Below are positions 1 to 7,900 of a DNA stretch of 17,649 bases, piece by piece. The DNA is taken from assembly GCA_021781095.1 (NCBI GenBank), contig JAJXXM010000018.1, positions 1 to 17,649 of the forward strand. Direction: 5' to 3'. The notes under the pieces are model-generated. The model made no database searches. It was not told where the DNA came from and saw nothing but the letters and a program-made list of their open reading frames with translations. The position numbers and the translations under genes are program-made. Numbering within the stretch: the first letter of the stretch is position 1; each line of letters begins with the position of its first letter. This stretch comes from a bacterium (GTDB lineage Bacteria; Eremiobacterota; Eremiobacteria; Baltobacterales; Baltobacteraceae).

Positions 1-658
1 TGCCGCCGGTCGGAAAATCGGGGCCTTTGACGATATCGCAGAGATCGTCGTCGGTGACGTTCTCGTTATCGAGAATTGCGACGACGGCATCGGCGATCTC
101 ACCGAGATTGTGCGGGGGCACGTTGGTCGCCATGCCGACGGCGATACCGCTGCAGCCGTTGACGAGCAACTGCGGAAGGCGCCCGGGCAGCACCGCCGGT
201 TCGGTGCTCTGATTGTCGAAATTGGGCGTGAACGGAACCGTCTCTTTATCGATATCGGCGAGCAGGTCGAGCGCGAGCCGCGCGAGACGCGCCTCGGTGT
301 AACGATATGCGGCCGGAGAATCGGGATCGATCGAACCGAAGTTTCCGTGGCCGTCGACCAACGGGTAGCGCAGCGTGAAATCTTGTGCGAGACGTACCAA
401 CGCGTCGTAGACCGATTGATCGCCGTGCGGATGGTAGCTCTTCAGCACTTCGCCGATGATACCGGCGCATTTGCGATGTTGCTTGGACGGGTCGAAGCCC
501 ATCTCGCGCATGGCGTAGAGAATGCGGCGCTGCACGGGTTTCAGGCCGTCGCGGACGTCGGGCAATGCCCGCGAGGCAATAACCGACATCGCGTAGGAGA
601 GATAGCTCTCCTTCATCTCGTCTTCGACGTTGACCGTTTGTATGTGATCGTTACTCAA
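1..658 (-). CDS. gyrA: DNA gyrase subunit A, N-terminal part (runs off left edge)
   Basis: Type II topoisomerase subunit that breaks and rejoins DNA as part of the GyrA2GyrB2 complex. About 219 codons are visible and the C-terminal part lies outside the window. The frame reads through the family landmarks: [19 protein letters not shown] (residues 9-27), [20 protein letters not shown] (31-50), YHPHGD (75-80), and [10 protein letters not shown] with the catalytic Tyr at 120. The start is taken as TTG at 658-656: an in-frame TAA lies only one codon further upstream and no ATG precedes the conserved N-terminus. A GGAG lies about 13 bases before the TTG, so the ribosome site is mediocre. Residue 81, equivalent to E. 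coli Ser83, is Gln, while Asp85 (E. coli Asp87) is kept. ParC is the alternative; the C-terminal GyrA box that would decide is not in view. Confidence 0.92.
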   Translation of the reverse strand, partial: MSNDHIQTVNVEDEMKESYLSYAMSVIASRALPDVRDGLKPVQRRILYAMREMGFDPSKQHRKCAGIIGEVLKSYHPHGDQSVYDALVRLAQDFTLRYPLVDGHGNFGSIDPDSPAAYRYTEARLARLALDLLADIDKETVPFTPNFDNQSTEPAVLPGRLPQLLVNGCSGIAVGMATNVPPHNLGEIADAVVAILDNENVTDDDLCDIVKGPDFPTGG

Positions 659-737
659 GGCTTACGGTTGACTCCGGCGTGCGGATGCTAAGGTGACGCC
701 AAAAACGCCACCGACACAATCCCGACTGCTTCGCGGT

Positions 738-1043
738 TTACGTGCCTTCTTCCCAGGTTGGAAGTTCGTCGAACTGCACGACCGAGGCAGGTTCGTCCTC
801 GTCGAAGTTCACGCGCGAACCGCCGTCATCGGGCGGATACGGCGCATCTCGCCCCGCCGGCGGCGATGCGAGCTCCTCGGCCTCCGGGAGTTCGGGAGCG
901 GCAGGCAACGAGCGCGCCTCGATGGCGGCGAGATCGGCGTGCAGAGCCTCCGAAGCACGCTGAAAATCCGCGTCGAGCGTTCTCAGAGCCCCCTCGTATC
1001 GCTGCCGAAGCGCTTCCTCGAACGCCTCGTTCAGGACGCCCAC
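738..1043 (-). CDS. Small acidic hypothetical protein between gyrA and tsaE
   Basis: I do not recognise this 101-residue ORF. It has a predicted helical N-terminal half (about residues 3-45, heptad-like and rich in Ala, Glu and Leu, possibly coiled coil). A Pro-, Asp- and Glu-rich probably disordered tail follows, ending in DELPTWEEGT. The start chosen is GTG at 1043-1041, preceded by an AACGAGGG purine stretch; the open frame extends further but would then run antisense through tsaE. It sits 79 bases upstream of gyrA on the same strand and its start is 27 bases from the divergent tsaE start, so it could be co-transcribed with gyrA. For it being real: it fills an otherwise empty gap and has protein-like composition. 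Against: high-GC sequence often keeps such frames open by chance. Confidence 0.45.
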   Translation of the reverse strand: MGVLNEAFEEALRQRYEGALRTLDADFQRASEALHADLAAIEARSLPAAPELPEAEELASPPAGRDAPYPPDDGGSRVNFDEDEPASVVQFDELPTWEEGT

Positions 1044-1070
1044 CCCTCGTTGGCGAAGAACGCCGGAATA

Positions 1071-1526
1071 GTGAAGTTCACCGCGAGCGCCTTCGACGCC
1101 ACCTTCCAGGAGACTTGCCGAGATATCGCTGCGTTCGACGCGTTCGCAGCGGAATTCGCGCGGCGTCTGCGCCCCGGCGACGTCGTCGCGCTCGAAGGGC
1201 CGCTCGGCGCCGGGAAAACGCGCTTCGCGCGCGCGCTCGTTCGCGCGATTCAGGGGCACGACGAGGTATCGAGCCCCACGTTTACCCTTCGCCATCGGTA
1301 CGAACGGCCGGGGCGCACGCCGGTCGAGCACCTCGACGGCTACCGCATCGAATCGCCCGCCGAGCTCGCCGAGAGCGGGCTCGAGGAAGCCTTCGGCGGC
1401 GATGCCGTCGTGCTGGTGGAGTGGCCCGAACGGCTCGCCCCGCTGCTGCCGAACCGCCGCTATCGCGTCGCAATCGCCGGAGCCGGCGAGGAACCGCGCA
1501 CCCTCACCATCGAGGTGCCGAGGTGA
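1071..1526 (+). CDS. tsaE: tRNA t6A synthesis ATPase TsaE
   Basis: TsaE is the P-loop ATPase that works with the TsaB-TsaD complex to make N6-threonylcarbamoyladenosine at position 37 of ANN-decoding tRNAs. The 151-residue product has the normal family length. Visible motifs: Walker A EGPLGAGKT (42-50), VSSPTF (66-71), HLDGYR (87-92) and the Walker B-like VLVEWPE (114-120). The start is GTG at 1071, which places the conserved N-terminal region correctly; the frame is open much further upstream, but that stretch shows no family similarity and overlaps the minus-strand acidic ORF. No strong ribosome site is seen. It is first in a tightly overlapping operon, and its TGA shares four bases with the GTG start of tsaB. 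Confidence 0.93.
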   Translation: MKFTASAFDATFQETCRDIAAFDAFAAEFARRLRPGDVVALEGPLGAGKTRFARALVRAIQGHDEVSSPTFTLRHRYERPGRTPVEHLDGYRIESPAELAESGLEEAFGGDAVVLVEWPERLAPLLPNRRYRVAIAGAGEEPRTLTIEVPR

Positions 1527-2173
1527 AGCTGCTTGCGATCGAAGGCGCGCTCGGGGCCTTCGAATGCGCGCTGCTCGACGAGGACCTGGTGCTCGCCCAT
1601 CGTCGCGTGGAGAGCAACCAAGCGCTCGAAGCCGGGCTCGCCGCGATCGCGGCGACGTTCGACGAGAGCGGCATCTCGCCCGACGAACTCGACCGGATCG
1701 CGGTCGGACTTGGCCCGGGCGGCTTCACCGGGCTCCGCGTCGCGCTGAGCTATGCGAAGGCCCTCGCGTTCGCCTGGGGGCTTCCGCTGCTGGGCCTCTC
1801 GTCGTTCGAGACACTTGAAGCGGGTGCGCGGGAGCTCCCTCGCCTCTGCATCGTGGAAGGGCGCCCCGGGATCGTCTCCCTGCGGCTGCGTACCGGCGAT
1901 GGGGAGCGGCGTGCCTCGGGCGAGACCGGCGCGGCGCTCGCCGAGATTCTGCCGCAACCGCTCGCCGAGCCGCTCGCCCTCGCTGGGGCGACGGCGGGCG
2001 CCGCGCGCATTCTCGCCGAACGCGGGCAGCCCGTGTTCTCGTTTCCGCCGGTTCCCTCGCCCGTTCTCGCCCTCGCGCGGCTCGCACGCGCCATGCCTGC
2101 GGCTGCCTCGCCGCACGCGCTCGTCGCCGATTACGGCGAAGCGCCCGCCGCGAAGGTTCCGACGCGCACGTGA
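1523..2173 (+). CDS. tsaB: tRNA t6A complex dimerisation subunit TsaB
   Basis: TsaB is an inactive ASKHA-fold partner that stabilises TsaD in the t6A-forming complex. The 216-residue product starts MKLLAIEG and carries the signature GLGPGGFTGLR (62-72), followed by a helix and GLPLLGLSSFETL (86-98), all typical of TsaB. The usual Asp-Thr-Ser near the N-terminus is replaced by Glu-Gly-Ala, which is tolerable because TsaB is not catalytic. The C-terminus lacks a clear Pro-x-Tyr-Leu-Arg ending. The GTG start overlaps the tsaE stop (GTGA), and its own TGA overlaps the rimI GTG, so translation is probably coupled. tsaD is not in the window. Confidence 0.9.
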   Translation: MKLLAIEGALGAFECALLDEDLVLAHRRVESNQALEAGLAAIAATFDESGISPDELDRIAVGLGPGGFTGLRVALSYAKALAFAWGLPLLGLSSFETLEAGARELPRLCIVEGRPGIVSLRLRTGDGERRASGETGAALAEILPQPLAEPLALAGATAGAARILAERGQPVFSFPPVPSPVLALARLARAMPAAASPHALVADYGEAPAAKVPTRT

Positions 2174-2706
2174 AACTCGATCTCGATCCCGCCCACGCCT
2201 CCGCGCCCGAACCGCTGACCATCGAAGCGATGCGATTCGAGGATATCAATGCGGTCACGCGCATCGAGTTGCTCTCGTTTACCACGCAGTGGCCGCACGA
2301 CGCATTCGCCAACGAATTACGTTCGAATAAACTCGCGCATTATTTCGTCGGCCGCATCGGTTCGCGCATCGTCGCGTACGGCGGCATCTGGGTGATCCTC
2401 GAAGATTCGCACGTGACGACCATCGCCGTCGATCCGGAATTGCGCGGATGCCGGTACGGCGAGCGCATGCTCGCGCATCTGCTCGCTACGGCGATCGAAC
2501 TCGGCGCGGCGTGGATGACGTTGGAGGTTCGCGAGAGCAATCTTTCGGCGCAGCGACTCTACCAAAAATACGGTTTTACCACCGTTACCACGCGCAAAGC
2601 TTACTACAGCGATAATAACGAAAGCGCGCTCGTCATGTGGGCCGGCAACCTCCAAGGCGAGCTCTATCGCGCGCGCTTGGATGCCTTGCGCGCGAAACTT
2701 TCGTGA
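2170..2706 (+). CDS. rimI: RimI-type protein N-terminal alanine acetyltransferase
   Basis: GNAT-fold enzyme that moves acetyl from acetyl-CoA to protein N-termini, classically ribosomal protein S18. The 178-residue product has a RimI-like order: IEAMRFEDINAVTRIE (18-33), beta strand HVTTIAVDPELRG (81-93), acetyl-CoA loop RGCRYGERML (92-101), and the strongly conserved EVRESNLSAQRLYQKYGF (119-136). Arg at the position that is Gly in many GNATs also occurs as Lys or Arg in other RimI proteins, so it is not a defect. An N-terminal stretch of about 15 residues and a helical C-terminal tail are slightly longer than usual. The GTG start shares GTGA with the tsaB stop. The tsaB-rimI pairing is common in bacteria and supports the call. 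Confidence 0.9.
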   Translation: MKLDLDPAHASAPEPLTIEAMRFEDINAVTRIELLSFTTQWPHDAFANELRSNKLAHYFVGRIGSRIVAYGGIWVILEDSHVTTIAVDPELRGCRYGERMLAHLLATAIELGAAWMTLEVRESNLSAQRLYQKYGFTTVTTRKAYYSDNNESALVMWAGNLQGELYRARLDALRAKLS

Positions 2707-3299
2707 ATCGGTACACCCGCATGGCGCGCGAGATGCGCGCGACGGTCGGGCAACGACACCGCGCGGAGCACAGCATTCGCGTCGCACGTTGCGCGGAGAC
2801 GATCGCGATGCATCACGGTATCGACGCCGCACGCGCGCGCACGGCGGGCTTGCTGCACGATCTCGCGCGATTGTGGCCCGCGCAGCGTTTGCTCGAAGAG
2901 GCCGAGCGCCGCGGGTACCCGATCGACGATTTTGAACGACGCCACCCGATCGTGCTGCACGCGCCGTTGAGCGCGTCGCTCGCCCGCGAACGCTTTGGGG
3001 TAGAGGACGCCGAGATCGCCGAAGCGATCGCCGCCCACACACTCGGCGCCGCCGAGATGTCGCCGCTCGCCCGGGCGCTCTTTCTCGCCGATGCGCTCGA
3101 ACCGCAGCGCAGCTATCCGGAGCGGGCCCAGCTCTGGGAGCTCGCCCTGCAGGACCTCGATGCGGCGATGTATGCTACGCTTGAGAGCACGATCGCCTAC
3201 GCGCGCAGCCGCGGGTACGAGATCGCCACGAGGACGAAAGCCGCATGGGATACGTTCTCACGATTGAAAGGGAAGGGTTCCACTGTCAGCACTCATTGA
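2703..3299 (+). CDS. yqeK: YqeK-like HD-domain Ap4A hydrolase
   Basis: Members of this HD family split diadenosine tetraphosphate symmetrically into ADP. The 198-residue product shows the HD metal-binding pattern: RAEHSIRVA with His23, GLLHDLAR with His52-Asp53, RRHPIVLHAP with His81 and His86, then AIAAHTLGAAEM with His112 and FLADALEPQR with Asp130. This order is typical of YqeK. The start is GTG at 2703, overlapping the rimI TGA by four bases; earlier codons in the frame lie inside rimI. The position directly before rsfS matches the yqeK-rsfS order seen in many Gram-positive and deep-branching bacteria. The 3' end overlaps the start of rsfS by 17 bases. Confidence 0.9.
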   Translation: MNRYTRMAREMRATVGQRHRAEHSIRVARCAETIAMHHGIDAARARTAGLLHDLARLWPAQRLLEEAERRGYPIDDFERRHPIVLHAPLSASLARERFGVEDAEIAEAIAAHTLGAAEMSPLARALFLADALEPQRSYPERAQLWELALQDLDAAMYATLESTIAYARSRGYEIATRTKAAWDTFSRLKGKGSTVSTH

Positions 3300-3627
3300 T
3301 ATCGTCCGCGCGGCCGCGGAAGAGAAAAAGGGCGAGGAGTTCGAGGCGCTCGAGGTCGGTTCGAAAACGATCCTCGCCGACTACTTCGCGCTGGTCACCG
3401 GGCGTTCGAAGATCCAGACGCGAGCGATCGCCGATGCGATCGTCGAGGCGGTCGAAGCCGCCGGCGGGCGGGTCGCGCGCGTCGAAGGCTACGCCGAAGG
3501 CAGCTGGATCCTCTTGGATCTCGGTGCGGTGATCGTTCATATCTTTACGCCGGAGCAACGGACGTTCTACAATCTGGAGCGGCTCTGGGGAGAGCCCTTA
3601 CCGACCAGCCGAGAGGAGCAAGCATGA
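3283..3627 (+). CDS. rsfS: Ribosome silencing factor RsfS, apparent CTG start
   Basis: RsfS binds ribosomal protein uL14 and blocks joining of the subunits in slow growth. The 114-residue product is clearly in family: IDIVRAAAEEKKGEE (5-19), LADYFALVTGRSKIQTRAIADAI (31-53), EGYAEGSWILLDLGAVIVHIF (68-88) and FYNLERLW (95-102). No ATG, GTG or TTG exists between the upstream in-frame TGA at 3264-3266 and the conserved N-terminus. The best candidate is CTG at 3283-3285, five bases after a GGAAGGG ribosome site at 3271-3277; ATT four codons later is the alternative. The start lies inside the end of yqeK, so coupled reinitiation may help. The TGA overlaps the ATG of the next ORF. Confidence 0.88.
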   Translation: MSALIDIVRAAAEEKKGEEFEALEVGSKTILADYFALVTGRSKIQTRAIADAIVEAVEAAGGRVARVEGYAEGSWILLDLGAVIVHIFTPEQRTFYNLERLWGEPLPTSREEQA

Positions 3628-3785
3628 GTACGCGGGCCCGCGTCGTCCACAAAACCAAAGCCGAGCGCCAGCGTTTTTCGCGTTGGCTGCGCTTCGGCGT
3701 CTGGATCTTTCTCGGCGTCTTCATCTTTACGGTCGCCGGCGGCGTGCTCGCCATGAGCGTGCATCTCGGCAGCGGCGCGCAGTAA
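3624..3785 (+). CDS. 53-residue single-helix membrane protein
   Basis: A small ORF I cannot assign to a family. Its ATG overlaps the rsfS stop (ATGA), and GAGAGGAGCAAGC just upstream gives a good ribosome site, which argues that it is translated. The N-terminal 20 residues are strongly basic (MSTRARVVHKTKAERQRFSR). One hydrophobic segment follows at about 24-45 (FGVWIFLGVFIFTVAGGVLAMS) and then a short LGSGAQ tail. Positive-inside logic puts the N-terminus in the cytoplasm. It closes the tsaE operon in the place where some bacteria carry a LytR-type cell-wall gene, but it is far too short to be one unless it is a remnant of its membrane anchor. Confidence 0.7.
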   Translation: MSTRARVVHKTKAERQRFSRWLRFGVWIFLGVFIFTVAGGVLAMSVHLGSGAQ

Positions 3786-3841
3786 GTTCGAAACACTCGC
3801 CCCGCCCCGCGGTACTACCACGCGGAGGAAGTAGTCATCCC

Positions 3842-4885
3842 ATGAACGTTCGCAGCCGCTGGGCTCGCCTTTCCGCAACGCTCGTCGCAGTCGGAGCGCT
3901 CGCGCTACCCGTCGCCGCGCGAGCGGCGAATTTCGTGCACGACGGCGCGAATATGCTCTCGCCCTCGACCGTCGCGCAACTCGATAGTTCCTTGAGCGCC
4001 TTCAACGCGCAGACCGGCAAACAGGTCGTCGTGGTGACGGTGCCGTCGTTAGGGGGCACCGGGCTCCACGCCGCGGCGCAACAGGCGTTTTCGCAGTACG
4101 GCGTCAACGGCGTGATGATTTTCGTGGCGATGGCCGAGCATAAAGATATCATCGTGCCCGACGCCGCCGGCGTCCGCGCGGGATGGTTCACGCCTTCGAT
4201 TATCGCGCCGATCCGGCAAGCGATGGAGGCGCAATTTAAAGCCGCCGATTTTAACGGCGGCATCACCGACGCTGCAGGGAGCCTCGTCGGAATCTATCGT
4301 TCGCATCTCGGCTCGTTGCAGAATGCCAACGCTCCGGTGCGCTCCTACGGCGCACCCGCTACGATCCCCGCCGCGGGTCTCGCATCACCGGTGCAGCACC
4401 GGAAAGGACCGAACGTCGTGTTTTGGTTGATCGTTTTTATCGTCGGTTTTCTCGTCGTCCGCTCGATCGTGCGCGCCTCGGCGCAGCGCCCGCCCTACGG
4501 CCCAATGGGCGGCCCAATGGGCGGCCCGCCGATGGGCCCCGTTCCCCCGACCGGCGGCGCGCCGATGGGCTACGGCGGCGGCGGCATGATGGGCGGCGGC
4601 TTCTTTAGCGGCCTCCTCGGTGGCCTCGGCGGCGCATGGTTGGGCAACCAGCTCTTCGGCGGCGGCGGCATGATGGGCGGCGGCGGCATGATGGGCGGCC
4701 CGAACGTCGCCGATGCCTCGCAGATGGGCACCCCCGATGCCGGCGGCTGGGGCGGCGATGCCGGCCAGGCCGATATGGGCGGCGCGAGCGGCGGCGATTT
4801 CGGCGGAGGCGGCTTCGGCGATATGGGCGGCGGCGGCTTCGGCGGCGGCGACATGGGCGGAGGCGGCGACTCCGGAGGCTGGTAA
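3842..4885 (+). CDS. Exported TPM-domain protein with Gly/Met-rich tail
   Basis: The 347-residue product belongs to the TPM (YgcG/Psb32/MOLO1-like) family of membrane-anchored extracytoplasmic proteins, whose biochemical role is not settled. Residues 1-29 form a signal peptide (Arg-rich start, hydrophobic core, VAARA cleavage region). The TPM domain spans about 31-155: FVHDGANMLSPSTVAQLDSSL, then GKQVVVVTVPSL (59-70) and GVMIFVAMAEHKDIIVP (90-106). A transmembrane helix lies at about 191-210. The remaining 127 residues are low complexity, mainly Gly with Asp and 14 Met, ending GGGGDSGGW, a style of ending common in this family. The start is ATG at 3842, with GGAGGAAG about ten bases upstream. 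It begins 56 bases after the small membrane ORF and could be read from the same transcript. Confidence 0.85.
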   Translation: MNVRSRWARLSATLVAVGALALPVAARAANFVHDGANMLSPSTVAQLDSSLSAFNAQTGKQVVVVTVPSLGGTGLHAAAQQAFSQYGVNGVMIFVAMAEHKDIIVPDAAGVRAGWFTPSIIAPIRQAMEAQFKAADFNGGITDAAGSLVGIYRSHLGSLQNANAPVRSYGAPATIPAAGLASPVQHRKGPNVVFWLIVFIVGFLVVRSIVRASAQRPPYGPMGGPMGGPPMGPVPPTGGAPMGYGGGGMMGGGFFSGLLGGLGGAWLGNQLFGGGGMMGGGGMMGGPNVADASQMGTPDAGGWGGDAGQADMGGASGGDFGGGGFGDMGGGGFGGGDMGGGGDSGGW

Positions 4886-4893
4886 ACGCTCGG

Positions 4894-4926
4894 GGGGGCG
4901 CAGACGCGCACGCAGAATGCGCCCCC
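4894..4926 (+). promoter_or_regulatory. Hairpin abutting the start codon of the BNR-repeat gene
   Basis: GGGGGCGCA at 4894-4902 is a perfect nine-base inverted match to TGCGCCCCC at 4918-4926, with a 15-base loop. One base separates the stem from the ATG at 4928. The stem takes up the place where a ribosome site would be, and no other good site is visible. No T-run follows, so an intrinsic terminator is less likely than control of translation. Function is inferred. Confidence 0.5.
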
Positions 4927-4927
4927 T

Positions 4928-7900
4928 ATGCGACGTTTCATACTTTGCGCGCTTGCGCTGGCGCTCTTCGCGCCCTCCCTCCCGCTCCCGGCGAGCGCCG
5001 CCGGGCAGATGCTCACCTCGGTTCCTCAGTCCGCATTCGGCGGGCTCTCTTGGCGTGAGGTCGGCCCGCTACGCGGCGGCCGAGCCGTCGCCGTTACGGG
5101 CGTGCCGGGGCAGCCGAACCATTATTATTTCGGCGCCGTCGACGGCGGCGTCTGGGAGACCGAGAACGCCGGGCGCACGTGGACGCCGATCTTCGACGGC
5201 GAGAATATCGGATCGATCGGTGCGATCGCGGTGGCGCCGAGCGACGTGCGCACGATCTACGTCGGCACCGGCGAACCCGATATGCGCAGCGACATCGGAT
5301 ACGGCAACGGTATGTACGTCTCGCACGACGGCGGAAAGACGTGGACGCATATCGGCCTGCGCGACACGCGCCAGATCGCGGCGATCGCGGTCGATCCACA
5401 GAATGCACGGATCGTTTACGTAGCGGCACTCGGGCACGCGTACGGCCCGAATACCGAGCGCGGCGTGTTCAAAAGCATCGACGGCGGAAAAACGTGGAGC
5501 AAGGTGCTCTACAAGAACGCGAATACCGGGGCGATCTCGCTCTCGATGGATCCGCAGAACCCTCAGGTTCTCTACGCCGCACTCTGGCAGACGCGGCGCC
5601 CGCCGTGGAACGTCTATCCGCCGAGTAACGGCCCCGGTTCGGGGCTCTATAAGAGCACCGACGGCGGTGCGCATTGGACGGAGTTGCGCGACGGAATTCC
5701 CAGCTACGTCGGGCGCATCGGCGTCGCGGTCGCACCGAGCGATCCGCAGATCGTCTACGCGCGCATCGACAGCGACCGTGCGCACGGCGGTATGTATCGT
5801 TCCAACGACGGCGGCGCGCACTGGTTCAAGACCGACGGCGATATTCGAATTTGGAAACGCGGATGGTACTTCGGCGAACTCGCTGTCGATCCAAAAAATC
5901 CCGATACGCTCTACACGATGGATACCTCGACCTATCGCTCGACCGACGGCGGCAAGACCTTCGTCGCCATTAAAGGGCAGCCCGGCGGCGACGACTACCA
6001 CCAACTCTGGATCTATCCGCAGGATCCGACACACATGGTGCTCGGTGGGGACCAAGGCGTCGTGGTCACCGTCGACAACGCGAAAACGTGGAGTTCGTGG
6101 TACAACCAACCGACGGCGCAGGTCTACCATATCAGCGTCGACAACGCGTTTCCGTATCACATCTATGGATCGCAACAAGATTCCGGCGCCTTCTCGTTAT
6201 TGAGCCGCAGCAAGTACACGCATCTGACGATGCGCGATTGGCAGCCGGTCGATGCGGGCAGCGAGAGCGGTTGGCTCATTCCCGATCCGCGCAAAATCGG
6301 CCGCGTCATCGCCGCCGCCCCGAGCGTCCTGGCACCGCCGACGATCGAAGATACGACGACGGGTTGGGAGCAGAACGTCGATCCCGAAGCGGCGCACCCG
6401 CACCATTTCTGGCGCTATACCTGGACGCTTCCGCTCGCGCTCTCCAGCGTCGATCACCGGACGCTCTATTTCGGTACGCAGCGCATCTTCCGCACGCGCA
6501 ATTTCGGCTACAGTTGGAAGATCGTGAGCCCCGATCTCACGCGCGCGCACGGCGACGACCATCCCGCAAATCTCGATCCGGCGACGCTCGCCGATAACAT
6601 CGGGCTGAAGCGCCGCGGCGTCGTCTATGCGATCGCTCCTTCGCCGATTCGCGCGAACGTCGTTTGGGCGGGCACCGACGACGGGCAGGTCTGGATAACG
6701 ACCGACGGGTGCAAGCATTGGCGCAACGTGACGCCAAAGGCGCTCACGCCGTGGAGCAAAGTCGGCATCATCTCCGCGTCGCACTTCAACCCGCAGGTCG
6801 CCTATATCGCGGTGGATCGCCACCGCCTCGACGATCTCACGCCGTACATCTATCGCACGTCCGACGGCGGGAAAACCTGGACGCGCATTACCGACGGCAT
6901 TCCGCCGCACGATTTCGTGAACGTCGTTCGCGAGGATCCGCACCGGGCAGGTCTGCTCTATGCAGGAACCGAGCGCGGAATGTTTATCTCGTTCGATAAC
7001 GGCAATCGCTGGGAATCGTTCCAGCGCAATCTGCCGGTGACGTCGGTTCGCGATATCGTCGTCAAGCACGGCGACATCATCATCGCCACCCACGGCCGCG
7101 GGGTTTACGTAATGGACGACGTCGCGCGCCTCCGCGAGATCTCCGAAGCGAGCCTCCAAGCCCCGGCGTATCTCTACGCTCCGGCGCCGAGCTATCGGCT
7201 GAAACCCTATAACGACGAAGAGACGCCGATTCCGTACGACGAAGCGCAACTCGACAATCCCACCTACGGCATGCAGATCGACTACGCGATCGGAAAAACG
7301 CCGAGCACGCCCGTCGTTATCGAGATTCGCGACGCTCGCGGAACGGTGTTACGGCGCTGGAGTTCGAGCCAGCACGTGAGCGCGCCGAATCCGCAGAAGG
7401 TGGATATTCCGGCGTACTGGCTGCGCGCGATGCCGCTTCCGGGAATCTCGTTGGGAACCCACCGGTTCGCGTGGGATCTCCGGGCGGGAAGCCCCGGTGG
7501 AGCGTTGGTACCGCCGGGCACCTACCGCGTGGTCCTGAAGGTCGATGGAAAAACGTACGCGCGCAACGCGACGCTGCTCCGCGACCCGCGCACGCATACG
7601 AGTGCCGCCGAAATGCGGGCGCAGTTTGCGTTCGCACAGGCGCTCGAGGCGACGATCCATCGCATCCGCGTCGCGCAGTACGCAGCGCAGCGCCTCTTCG
7701 ACGGCGGAACACTCGATGCCGCGCGCAAGCACGAGTTGCTGACGCAGGTCATCGGCGTACCGCCGACATCGAGCCCCGACGATTCGATCGGCAAGGCGTC
7801 GCTCGACTTTTCGAGCCTCGGCTTCCTCGCGAATTCGTATGGGGCGCTCGTCTCGGCGGTGGAGTCCGGGCAAGGAACGTTCGCGGCGGCCCCGCGCAAC

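Noticed and set aside
693..1070. N-terminal extension of TsaE by 126 residues
   Set aside because: The extension has Arg-rich shadow composition, overlaps the minus-strand ORF and would make TsaE almost twice the normal length.
2440..2475. Damaged acetyl-CoA loop in RimI (RGCRYG for RGxGxG)
   Set aside because: RimI proteins in other phyla also carry Lys or Arg at this position, and all other family motifs are intact.
5069..7249. Two long minus-strand frames (5069-6178 and 6197-7249) inside the BNR-repeat gene
   Set aside because: Both are Arg/Val/Asp-rich mirror images of the propeller repeats and show no independent domain.
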